The notes under the pieces: generated by a model | Database searches by the model: none | What the model was told of the DNA's origin: nothing | Seen by the model: the letters and a program-made list of their open reading frames with translations, nothing else | Shown here: positions 1 through 6,192 of the stretch, piece after piece | Layout of the letters: each line of letters starts with the position of its first letter | Numbering within the stretch: the first letter of the stretch is position 1 | Program-made: the position numbers and the translations under genes | Source: Tagaea sp. | GTDB taxonomy: Bacteria > Pseudomonadota > Alphaproteobacteria > CACIAM-22H2 | Reading direction: 5' to 3' | Length of the DNA: 6,627 nucleotides | NCBI GenBank assembly: GCA_023653245.1 | Contig: JAMNXK010000120.1 | Span: 1-6,627 of the forward strand

Positions 1-212
1 AGCCCCTTCTTGCCGAGATCCACGATCATGCAGCCGATCGCGGAATCGGTGCGGATGGCGAGCTCCGCGTCTTCGATGCGCCGCGTGCGCACGACCTCGA
101 AGCCCAGCTTGCCGATCTGATCGACGATCGAATGCAGGCGGTGCCCTTCCAGCTCGTCGTCCTCGAAACTCGGGGCGGAGAGCAGGAAGGTGAACCGGCG
201 GACATATTCCAT
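1..212 (-). CDS. Orn/Lys/Arg decarboxylase family, N-terminal part (runs off left edge)
   Basis: PLP-dependent amino-acid decarboxylases of this family convert ornithine, lysine or arginine to the corresponding polyamine in the cytosol. The 70 visible residues begin MEYVRRFTFLLSAPSFEDDE and continue with EGHRLHSIVDQIGKLGFEVV, then AELAIRTDSAIGCMIVDLGK. This is the response-regulator-like 'wing' domain at the N terminus of the alphaproteobacterial branch, in which the full protein is usually well over 700 residues. The PLP lysine and substrate-specificity residues lie outside the window, so the substrate cannot be named. The ATG at 212 is the only good start: the frame is closed by a stop 17 codons upstream and has no other start codon between. 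A weak AAAGG lies about 10 nt before it. The gene is transcribed away from the seven-gene plus-strand cluster and shares the intergenic region 213-617 with it. The family call is by recall of sequence and is fairly secure. Confidence 0.85.
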   Translation of the reverse strand, partial: MEYVRRFTFLLSAPSFEDDELEGHRLHSIVDQIGKLGFEVVRTRRIEDAELAIRTDSAIGCMIVDLGKKG

Positions 213-322
213 GGCGGAGGGGCCTTTGGGCTGGACGGCGTTGGCGAACTCGCCCCGCCGTCATAGCCGACCGCATGCGACGGAATTGTGACGCTTCGAT
301 TCCGGACGTTCTTCGAGGTCTT

Positions 323-350
323 GGTCGGCGTGACGGGAGTCGAACGCGCG
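323..350 (-). repeat. tRNA 3'-end-like repeat, copy 1
   Basis: Read on the minus strand, these 28 bases resemble a tRNA T-arm plus the 3' strand of the acceptor stem. The T-loop TTCGACT is flanked by GCGCG and CCCGT, then CACGCCG and ACC. One more base (322) completes an encoded CCA end. The C1:G72-type acceptor with a GACCA end is reminiscent of tRNA-Pro; that is inference. The 5' half of a tRNA is absent, and the T-stem has an internal C·C mismatch, so this is not a functional tRNA. A copy with 27 of 28 identical bases lies at 6193-6220 in the same orientation. Confidence 0.75.
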
Positions 351-606
351 GCAACTAGCCCCCGAATGCTCGCAAAACAACGATCTCAGAGCTCGATGGA
401 GAGGAACCGACGCAGCTCGGGCGTGCGTCGTGCGCACCAGCCCGGCGGAAAACAATACCCCTCCGAGCCGATGCGACGCGAAAGTGTCGGGTCGGACCTG
501 CGGTTTGAACCCGTAACCTACGGATCGTCGCTTGCGAAACGGGGCGGAACGGGAACGCGGCGGCGCCTCGATGGGACGCGGAGCCGGCGGACCTGTGGAT
601 TTTTTT

Positions 607-611
607 AGGGG
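607..611 (+). promoter_or_regulatory. Ribosome binding site of the dehydrogenase gene
   Basis: AGGGG lies six bases before the ATG at 618, a good Shine-Dalgarno position. It fixes the start used for the hydroxybutyrate dehydrogenase gene. Confidence 0.7.
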
Positions 612-617
612 TGCGAC

Positions 618-1394
618 ATGAAGAAGACGGCGATCGTCACCGGTTCGACCAGCGGGATCGGTCTGGGAATTGCGTGGGCGTTGGCCCGCGCGAACATGAA
701 TGTGGTTCTGAACGGGTTCGGCCCGGCGAACGAGATCGAGGCGACGCGCGCGGAGATCGAGGGAAAGACCGGGTCGAGCGTCGTTCATGACGGCGCGGAC
801 ATGAGCAAAGTCGGCGACATCGAGCGCCTCGTCGCGGCCACGCGCGCGCGTTTCGGCGCGATCGACGTCGTCGTGAACAACGCCGGCATCCAGACCGTCG
901 CGCCGATCGAGGAGTTTCCCGTCGATCGCTACGACCTCATCGTCGCGATCAACATGTCGGCGGCGTGGCACCTCACCCGCCTGACCATGGCGGAGATGAA
1001 GGCCCGCCGGTGGGGCCGGATCGTCAACGTCGCCTCGGCGCACGGACTGGTCGCCTCGCCCTTCAAGTCGGCCTACGTGATGGCCAAACACGCCGTCGTC
1101 GGCCTTTCCAAGACGATCGCGCTGGAAGGTGCCGAGTTCGGCGTGACCGCGAACGCGATCTGTCCCGGCTACGTCCTGACTCCGCTGGTCGAAAAGCAAA
1201 TCCCCGAGACCGCGAAGGCGCGCGGCATCACCGAAGCGCAGGTCGTGCGCGACGTGCTGCTCGCCGCGCAACCGACGCGCCAGTTCGTCGGCGTGGATCA
1301 GGTCGGCGCGCTGGCCGCGTTCCTGTGCTCGGACGCCGCCAGCCAGATCACCGGCACGGCGATTCCGATCGACGGCGGCTGGACCGCGCACTGA
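618..1394 (+). CDS. D-3-hydroxybutyrate dehydrogenase (SDR family)
   Basis: This 258-aa short-chain dehydrogenase is predicted to interconvert D-3-hydroxybutyrate and acetoacetate with NAD+ in the cytosol, the step after polyhydroxybutyrate (PHB) depolymerisation. Visible motifs are the cofactor loop TGSTSGIG (8-15), NGFG (32-35), NNAG (87-90), and the catalytic set N112, S140, Y153 and K157 (YxxxK). The substrate-carboxylate residues described for Pseudomonas fragi HBDH (Gln94, His144, Lys152, Gln196) match Q92, H142, K150 and Q194 here with a constant offset of two. The C-terminal Trp of GGW is W255, while the position equivalent to the other substrate-site Trp is Y185. Length is normal for the family (about 255-260). 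The ATG at 618 has a good AGGGG site. It starts a plus-strand run, with the patatin gene 29 bp downstream. The bdhA/hbdH naming varies between species, so no symbol is given. Confidence 0.93.
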   Translation: MKKTAIVTGSTSGIGLGIAWALARANMNVVLNGFGPANEIEATRAEIEGKTGSSVVHDGADMSKVGDIERLVAATRARFGAIDVVVNNAGIQTVAPIEEFPVDRYDLIVAINMSAAWHLTRLTMAEMKARRWGRIVNVASAHGLVASPFKSAYVMAKHAVVGLSKTIALEGAEFGVTANAICPGYVLTPLVEKQIPETAKARGITEAQVVRDVLLAAQPTRQFVGVDQVGALAAFLCSDAASQITGTAIPIDGGWTAH

Positions 1395-1410
1395 AGCCGG
1401 CGGCACATAG

Positions 1411-1417
1411 GGAAGGG
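1411..1417 (+). promoter_or_regulatory. Ribosome binding site of the patatin gene
   Basis: GGAAGGG lies six bases before the ATG at 1424. The reading frame stays open far upstream through the dehydrogenase gene, so this site is what decides the start. Confidence 0.7.
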
Positions 1418-1423
1418 TCCAAC

Positions 1424-2488
1424 ATGGCGAAGAACAGCGGGCGGCAACGGGCGCACGTCAAGACGATCACACTGGCGCTGCAGGGCGGCGGCTCGCACGG
1501 CGCGTTCACCTGGGGCGTCCTCGATCGCATCTTCGAGGATGGCCGGCTGTGGATCGACGCGATATCGGGCACCAGCGCGGGCGCCATGAACGCGGTGGTG
1601 GCGGCCGAAGGCATGTACGACGGGGGCGGAGATGGCGCGCGCGCCGCGCTGGAGAAGTTCTGGCGCGCCGTCTCGGAAGCGGGCCGGTCGAGCCCGCTGC
1701 AGCGCACCTGGATGGACCGGCTCGCGGGCACGTGGTCGCTCGACAATTCGCCGGCCTACGTTTTCCTCGACATCCTCAACCGGGTCGCCTCGCCTTACGA
1801 AACCAACCCGTTCGACGTCAATCCGCTGCGCGATCTCGTCGGAAAGCTGGTCGATTTCCGCAAGGTGCGCGACTGCACGGACATGCCGATCTACATTTCC
1901 GCGACCAACGTGGAGACCGGCCGCGCGCGCGTCTTCGCGCGGGAGGAGATCACGCTCGACGTCGTGATGGCGTCGGCGTGCCTGCCCTTCATGTTCCGGG
2001 CCGTCGAGATCGAAGGCACCCCGTATTGGGACGGCGGCTACATGGGCAATCCCGTCCTGTTCCCGCTGATCGACAAAACCGCGTGCGGCGACATCGCCAT
2101 CGTGCAGATCAACCCGATCGTTCGCCCAGGCACGCCGCGGTCCGCCCGGCAGATTCTCGACCGCGTGAACGAAATCACGTTCAACTCGTCGCTGCTGAAG
2201 GACCTTTGGGCGATCACGTTCATCGAGCGCCTCGTGGCCGACGGCGCTTTGGCGCGGGACCGTTTCCGCGAAACGCGCCTGCATCTGATCGAGGCGACCG
2301 ACGAGATGCAGACGTTGGGCGCGTCCTCGAAGCTCAATACCGAGTGGGAGTTCCTGACGATGCTGCGCGACGTGGGGCGCCGCGCGGCCGAACGCTGGAT
2401 CGACCGGCACCTCGACGACGTTGGAACGCGCACCAGCGTCGATCTGCGCGAGATCTTCGACGGCGTCGCGCCCGCGAGTTATGGCTGA
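1424..2488 (+). CDS. Patatin-like serine lipase/phospholipase
   Basis: This 354-aa patatin-family hydrolase uses a Ser-Asp dyad to cleave acyl esters such as phospholipids. The oxyanion loop is in ALQGGGSHGAF (18-28). The nucleophile is S51 in GTSAG (49-53), and the catalytic Asp is D203 in WDGG (202-205). All three elements are intact, so the enzyme should be active. I see no signal peptide or membrane helix, which points to the cytosol or the inner face of the membrane. The C-terminal third (about 240-350) is helical and charged and not specific to a known subgroup. The open frame upstream to 965 overlaps the dehydrogenase gene and is not used. The gene follows the dehydrogenase by 29 bp and overlaps the next gene by 8 bp. 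The true substrate is unknown; a role in mobilising PHB granules or membrane lipid is suggested only by the neighbouring dehydrogenase. Confidence 0.9.
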   Translation: MAKNSGRQRAHVKTITLALQGGGSHGAFTWGVLDRIFEDGRLWIDAISGTSAGAMNAVVAAEGMYDGGGDGARAALEKFWRAVSEAGRSSPLQRTWMDRLAGTWSLDNSPAYVFLDILNRVASPYETNPFDVNPLRDLVGKLVDFRKVRDCTDMPIYISATNVETGRARVFAREEITLDVVMASACLPFMFRAVEIEGTPYWDGGYMGNPVLFPLIDKTACGDIAIVQINPIVRPGTPRSARQILDRVNEITFNSSLLKDLWAITFIERLVADGALARDRFRETRLHLIEATDEMQTLGASSKLNTEWEFLTMLRDVGRRAAERWIDRHLDDVGTRTSVDLREIFDGVAPASYG

Positions 2489-3989
2489 TACGCCGCTCGC
2501 CATGCGGCCGGAAGAATTCGCGCTGGGCGCACTGCTCGCCGCGTCGGCCATCGCGACCGCGCTCGCCTTTTTGCGCCCCGGCGCGCGCGCGATCTTCGCC
2601 GGACTGGCGGCGGCGACCGCGCTCGCCGCCGCCGCCGGAGGGGCGCGCACGGCCGCGCCCGGCGCCGCGCAAGCGCTGTCCGCGATTTCGGTTTTCGCCC
2701 TCGCCTTCGCGGCCGATTCCGCGATCCGCCGGTATTTCTGGTTCGGACTGCTGGCCGACGGCGGACGCTCGCGCGTTCCCAACATCGCGATCGGCATGGT
2801 TTCGGCGGCGGGATACGCGCTCACGGGCGCGGCCGTCGCCTCGCTTCTGTTCGGCCTGGATCTGACCGCGTTCGCCGCCGCCTCGGGCGTGCTCGCCATC
2901 GTGCTGGGCGTCTCCGCCCAGCAGACGATCGGGCAGTTTTTCGCCGGCATGGCGCTCAACGTCGCGCGGCCGTTCCGCCTGGGCGACAGCCTCCAGATCG
3001 ACGGCGTCTGGGGCGTGGTCGCCGACATGGACTGGCGCGCGGTCACTTTGCGCACCTACGAGGGAACGCGCGTCTCCTTCCCCAACCTCCTCGTCGCGGG
3101 CGTGCGGACGACGAATCTCGGCACGTCCCACGACGCGATCCGGCATCACATCGCTTTCGCCGCCGAAATCGACGTACCCCCTTCCCGCGTGCGCGCGGCG
3201 GCGCTCGAAGCCTTGCGCGGGCTGCCGCATGTCCTCGATACTCCGGCGCCGATGGTGCTGTTCAAGAACTACGACGAGCGGGGCGCGGCCTACGAGGCGA
3301 TCTTCTGGCACCGCGACCCGAACGTCTACATCCTACGCCGCGACGAAGCGGGCCACGCGCTTTGGTACGCGCTCGAGCGCGCGGGCATCCGGCTTTCGGC
3401 CAACCGCCGCCTGCACGCCGCGCCCGCCGACCTGGCAGGACCGGCGCCGGGGCTCGACGCGGCCGCGCGCGCGCTCGCCATGCTGGCGCAAGCGCCGCTG
3501 TTCGCGGGCGTGCCGCGCGCCGAACTCGCCGCGCTCGCCGAGCGCGGGCGATATGTGCGCTTCGCCGACGGCGAGCGGATCATGCGCGAAACCGATCCCG
3601 GCGAGACGATGTTCCTGATCCTCGACGGGCGGGCGCGGGTTCTCTCGGCCAAGGACGGACGCGAGAGCGAACTCTACGCGCTCGGCCCCGGCGAGGTCGT
3701 CGGCCACATGTCGGCGTTGACCGGCGCGCCGCGCTTCGCGACGGTGCGCGCCGACGGCCATCTGGAGATGGTCGAGTTCGGCAAGGACGCGCTCGCCCCG
3801 CTGATGCGCGCGCATCCGGAGGCGGCGGAGATGGCGGCCAAGGAGATCGTCAGGATCGCCGACAAGGTCCGCGCGCTCGACGCGCAAGGACGCGCGGCCC
3901 CCGACGCCGCGGAGCCGGCCCCGGTTCTGGGCCGGTTGGTCGAACGCATCCGCGTGTTTTTCGGCGACGGGCATCGAAGCGTCACATGA
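2481..3989 (+). CDS. MscS-type ion channel with C-terminal cyclic-nucleotide-binding domain
   Basis: This 502-aa inner-membrane channel belongs to the MscS group that carries a CRP-like regulatory domain (bacterial CNG-type). Hydrophobic segments lie near 12-31, 36-55, 64-90 and 104-125. The pore-lining helix and start of the beta domain are at about 128-165 (VLGVSAQQTIGQFFAGMALN, then RPFRLGD), with the soluble MscS beta domain to about 215 (RTYEG, SFPNLL, TTNLG). A mixed alpha/beta region follows, then a cNMP-binding domain at about 327-450. Its phosphate-binding cassette (402-422) keeps the Arg (R418 in PRFAT) but has H409 where the family usually has Glu in GE. The start at 2481 overlaps the patatin stop by 8 bp, with no clear ribosome site, which suggests translational coupling. 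An in-frame ATG at 2502 is the alternative. The stop overlaps the next start (ATGA). Some family members are gated by cAMP rather than by tension; which applies here cannot be told. Confidence 0.9.
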   Translation: MADTPLAMRPEEFALGALLAASAIATALAFLRPGARAIFAGLAAATALAAAAGGARTAAPGAAQALSAISVFALAFAADSAIRRYFWFGLLADGGRSRVPNIAIGMVSAAGYALTGAAVASLLFGLDLTAFAAASGVLAIVLGVSAQQTIGQFFAGMALNVARPFRLGDSLQIDGVWGVVADMDWRAVTLRTYEGTRVSFPNLLVAGVRTTNLGTSHDAIRHHIAFAAEIDVPPSRVRAAALEALRGLPHVLDTPAPMVLFKNYDERGAAYEAIFWHRDPNVYILRRDEAGHALWYALERAGIRLSANRRLHAAPADLAGPAPGLDAAARALAMLAQAPLFAGVPRAELAALAERGRYVRFADGERIMRETDPGETMFLILDGRARVLSAKDGRESELYALGPGEVVGHMSALTGAPRFATVRADGHLEMVEFGKDALAPLMRAHPEAAEMAAKEIVRIADKVRALDAQGRAAPDAAEPAPVLGRLVERIRVFFGDGHRSVT

Positions 3990-4213
3990 GCGCGCGCGTC
4001 GCCGAATTCGTGGTCATCCTCGCGACGCTTTACGGCGCGTTCGGCGGCGCCGTAGCACTGGCTTTTCTGATCTTCGGCGTGGACAGGCTCGATCCCGCGG
4101 CGCGCGGCGCGTTCGCGTTCCGGGCGGCGATCGCACCCGGCGCGGCGCTCCTGTGGCCGCTCGTTCTGTGGCGCTGGTCGCGGGCCGGCGCTGGCGAGCG
4201 CGCGCGCCGATGA
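3986..4213 (+). CDS. Small two-helix membrane protein (75 aa)
   Basis: This small hydrophobic protein has two likely membrane helices, about 7-31 (EFVVILATLYG to FLIFG) and about 47-66 (FRAAIAPGAALLWPLVLW). A short polar loop with DRLDPAARG lies between them, and the tail is basic (RWSRAGAGERARR). The Arg-rich C terminus suggests both ends are cytosolic. It starts in an ATGA overlap with the channel gene and ends in an ATGA overlap with the next gene, which is the main evidence that it is translated. I do not recognise a named family. Its place directly upstream of the heme/Rieske protein suggests an assembly or subunit role in that complex, but this is inference. Confidence 0.75.
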   Translation: MSARVAEFVVILATLYGAFGGAVALAFLIFGVDRLDPAARGAFAFRAAIAPGAALLWPLVLWRWSRAGAGERARR

Positions 4214-4368
4214 GACGCGCCCATCGCAAATTCCATCGTCGCGCGTGGGTCGTCGCCGCGATCTTGTTGCTGGGAATCGCGGGCGCCGCGTGGACGGCGC
4301 GCTCCTCGCGCCCGGCCCCCGACTCGCCGCCCGTTCGTCTCCAACCGCCGGACGGGAGCGCGCGATGA
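4210..4368 (+). CDS. Single-pass membrane microprotein (52 aa)
   Basis: This 52-aa protein has a strongly basic N terminus (MRRAHRKFHRR), one membrane helix at about 13-29 (WVVAAILLLGIAGAAWT) and a Pro-rich tail (RPAPDSPPVRLQPPDG). The basic start predicts an N-in, C-out topology with a short periplasmic tail. It could also be read as an uncleaved signal anchor. Both ends of the gene are ATGA overlaps with its neighbours, which is the strongest sign that it is real. No family is recognised. Its size and position, just before a six-helix cytochrome-like protein, resemble the small accessory subunits found in respiratory complexes, but nothing in the sequence proves this. Confidence 0.68.
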   Translation: MRRAHRKFHRRAWVVAAILLLGIAGAAWTARSSRPAPDSPPVRLQPPDGSAR

Positions 4369-5411
4369 GCGAGCGTTACGTTCCCGTCTCGTGGAACCGA
4401 AGCAAGATCCTCTACGACACGACGCTCGCCGCGTGCGTGCTGCTTTATCTCGGCGCGTTCCACGCGCTGGGCGGCCGGCCGGGCGCCGACGGCGCGCCGA
4501 TCGACCCGCAAATCCTCGCGATGAAGGCCTACGGCAGTTGCGCATTCCTGATGATGAGCGCGGCGCTGGCCATCGGGCCGCTCGCACGTCTCGATCGGCG
4601 CTTTCTGCCGCTGCTCTACAATCGCCGCCATCTCGGCGTCGCGACGTTCGCGGTGGCGGCACTGCACGCGTGGGAGGTCGTGGGTTGGTACTTCGCCTAC
4701 AGCCCCACACGGCCGCTCGTGGCGCTGCTGTCGTCGGAGCCCGCACCGGGGGCCGCGCCCGACTTGCCTTTCGTGCCCTTCGGCGTCGCGGCGCTCGCCG
4801 TTCTCGCCGTCTTGGCCGCGACCAGCCACGATTACTGGCTGCGCTTTCTGCGCCCGCCCGTCTGGAAAGCGCTGCACATGGCGCTGTATCCCGCCTATCT
4901 CTCGGTCGTCGCGCATGTCGCGTTCGGGCATTTCCAGAACGACGCCACGACGGCGTTCGGCGCGCTCGCCGTGATCGTCGCGGCGTGCGTTTGCGCGCTG
5001 CATCTGGCCGCCGCTTGGCGCGAACGCGAAACGCCCGCGCTCGCGCACCGAGGCTGGCTTGCGGTCGGACCGCCCGATGCGATTCCGGAAGGCCGCGGCA
5101 TCGTCGTGCGGCCGGCCGCCGGCGAAGCGATCGCAGTGTTCCGGAACGAAGGCAAGCTTTCGGCCCTCACCAATCTTTGCGCGCATCAGAACGGCCCGCT
5201 GGGCGAGGGCAAGATCCTCGACGGCTGCGTGACCTGCCCCTGGCACGGGTTCCAATTCCGGCTGGTCGATGGCTGCGCGCCGCCGCCGTTCACCGAGCGG
5301 CTGGCGACCTACAATCTTCGTTTGGCGGACGGCGTGGTCTACGTCGATCCCAAGCCCAATCCGCCGGGCACGCCGGTCGCCCCGCTCGACCCCGCAAGGT
5401 CGCGGCGATGA
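4365..5411 (+). CDS. Ferric-reductase-like (MsrQ/YedZ-type) heme membrane protein fused to a Rieske [2Fe-2S] domain
   Basis: This 348-aa protein probably moves electrons through the inner membrane. Residues 1-217 carry about six helices (roughly 18-36, 52-72, 90-110, 136-154, 170-188, 196-216) and the ferric-reductase-like pattern NRRHLG...AALHAWE, LAATSHDYWLRFL, W(K)ALHMALY and AHVAFGH. H101, H171 and H184 are the candidate heme ligands. Residues about 228-330 are a Rieske domain with both cluster motifs, C272-A-H274 and C291-P-W-H294. With an even helix count and a cytosolic N terminus, the Rieske domain should be cytosolic. MsrQ proteins normally lack it and partner a periplasmic MsrP; no msrP gene is in the window. 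The start at 4365 has GGGAG six bases before it and overlaps the previous stop (ATGA). The stop overlaps the next start. The domain calls are firm; electron donor and acceptor are unknown. Confidence 0.9.
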   Translation: MSERYVPVSWNRSKILYDTTLAACVLLYLGAFHALGGRPGADGAPIDPQILAMKAYGSCAFLMMSAALAIGPLARLDRRFLPLLYNRRHLGVATFAVAALHAWEVVGWYFAYSPTRPLVALLSSEPAPGAAPDLPFVPFGVAALAVLAVLAATSHDYWLRFLRPPVWKALHMALYPAYLSVVAHVAFGHFQNDATTAFGALAVIVAACVCALHLAAAWRERETPALAHRGWLAVGPPDAIPEGRGIVVRPAAGEAIAVFRNEGKLSALTNLCAHQNGPLGEGKILDGCVTCPWHGFQFRLVDGCAPPPFTERLATYNLRLADGVVYVDPKPNPPGTPVAPLDPARSRR

Positions 5412-6184
5412 GCGCGGGCCGGGACGAATTCTATGTCGGCTGGGCCGCGCGCGCGGAGGCGGCGACCGGCCGGCGCTTGCGCGCCATCGCCCTTGCGATC
5501 GCGATCGGCGCCATCGGCCTCGGCGCGCTGTTGGGCGCAGGCATCGACGATCCGACCGAACGGCTTCTGGCCGCGAGCCGCGCCGTTGGGGAGCCCGCGC
5601 ACGCCGTCGCCGACGCGCCCGCCCTTGGCCTCGCGCTCGACGGTCCGACGGCGATGCTGTTCGTGCCCGAGGCGCCCGGCCGGCCGGCGCATACGCTGCT
5701 GGTCGCGGGCGACGGCAAATACGGCCCCGGCCCCGAATGGGCGGCGCTGCGCGGACAATGGGTGGCGCCGCGCGGGGTCGTCGTGCGCCGCGGCAGCATC
5801 GACATGCTGATTTTGTCCGAGCCGATCGGTCGCGCGGACGCGCCGGCGGGCGCGGTCGCCGCACCGCCGCGCGCGGTGGACCTCGGCGTTTGGCGGATCG
5901 TCGGGGAAATCTGCGACGGCAAATGCGTGGCCGGCGCCATGCGGCCCGGCTCGGGGATCGCCCATCGCGCCTGCGCGATACTGTGCCTCGACGGCGACAT
6001 ACCGGCCGTGTTCGTGCCCACCGGGACCGTCGCCGGCCACGCGCATCTCGTGCTGGCCGACGAGACGGGCGGTCCGCCGCTGCCCGCCTTCCGGCATTTG
6101 GTCGGTCGGCGCGTGGAGCTCGAGGGCAAGGTCGAACGCGTGGGCGACGTCGCCATCTTCCGGGCCGCCCTCCCGCGCCCGTAG
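5408..6184 (+). CDS. Single-pass membrane protein with periplasmic Cys/His signature (258 aa), function unknown
   Basis: The N terminus is short and cytosolic, followed by RRLRAIA and one helix at about 25-44, so most of the chain should be periplasmic. Two beta-rich, OB-fold-like stretches can be seen: about 113-138 (LRGQWVAPRGVVVRRG, then MLILSEP) and about 228-254 (HLVGRRVELEGKVERVGD). Between them is a striking motif with C169-x3-C173, then GAMRPGSG, then H186-R-A-C189-A-x2-C193 and GDIPAVFV. The paired Cys and His could bind metal or a cofactor, or form disulfides. I recall similar 'HRACA' motifs in unnamed proteins beside heme-type reductases, but cannot verify this here. The start lies in an ATGA overlap with the Rieske fusion gene, with AAGG eight bases upstream. 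It is the last gene of the coupled cluster and a natural candidate for the periplasmic partner of its neighbour. Confidence 0.82.
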   Translation: MSAGRDEFYVGWAARAEAATGRRLRAIALAIAIGAIGLGALLGAGIDDPTERLLAASRAVGEPAHAVADAPALGLALDGPTAMLFVPEAPGRPAHTLLVAGDGKYGPGPEWAALRGQWVAPRGVVVRRGSIDMLILSEPIGRADAPAGAVAAPPRAVDLGVWRIVGEICDGKCVAGAMRPGSGIAHRACAILCLDGDIPAVFVPTGTVAGHAHLVLADETGGPPLPAFRHLVGRRVELEGKVERVGDVAIFRAALPRP

Positions 6185-6192
6185 CGCCCCCG

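Larger units (their letters stand above)
213..617. other. Divergent intergenic region (405 bp)
   Basis: This is the spacer between two divergently transcribed genes, so it should hold promoters for both. I see no convincing -35/-10 pair. Open frames cross it (for example a 106-codon plus frame at 288-608), but their Arg/Ser/Gly-rich translations have no recognisable domain and look like chance reading of GC-rich DNA. The notable content is a tRNA-3'-end-like repeat at 323-350, a weaker tRNA-like patch at 501-530, and a run of seven T at 600-606 just before the ribosome binding site at 607. The T-run is preceded by GC-rich DNA but no clean hairpin, so it is not called a terminator. Confidence 0.6.

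Noticed and set aside
322..400. Complete tRNA or tmRNA on the minus strand ending at 322
   Set aside because: No CGGCGTG-type 5' acceptor strand lies upstream at tRNA distance, and there is no D- or anticodon arm. The T-stem has a mismatch, and the acceptor lacks the U at position 70 expected for tmRNA's alanine-type G·U pair.
501..530. Second tRNA-like patch on the minus strand (GTAGGTTACGGGTTCAAACC)
   Set aside because: The T-loop-like core is suggestive, but the flanking bases do not form a T-stem and no acceptor or CCA end follows at the right spacing. It is probably chance or an old fragment.
585..606. Rho-independent terminator ending in the T-run before the dehydrogenase gene
   Set aside because: Seven T follow GC-rich DNA, but I could not draw a stable hairpin directly upstream, and it sits one base before the ribosome site.
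261..1406. Long minus-strand open frame (381 codons) across the intergenic region and the dehydrogenase gene
   Set aside because: It is antisense to a well-supported dehydrogenase, is Arg/Asp/Gly-rich with no domain, and ends by reading through the tRNA-like repeat. It is a GC-driven shadow frame.
965..1423. Upstream in-frame extension of the patatin gene
   Set aside because: It overlaps the dehydrogenase coding region and translates to an Arg-rich, non-homologous sequence. The ATG at 1424 with GGAAGGG before it is the clear start.
4014..5864. Minus-strand 616-codon open frame opposite the Rieske fusion gene
   Set aside because: It is an Arg-rich shadow frame antisense to genes with clear Rieske, heme and Cys motifs.
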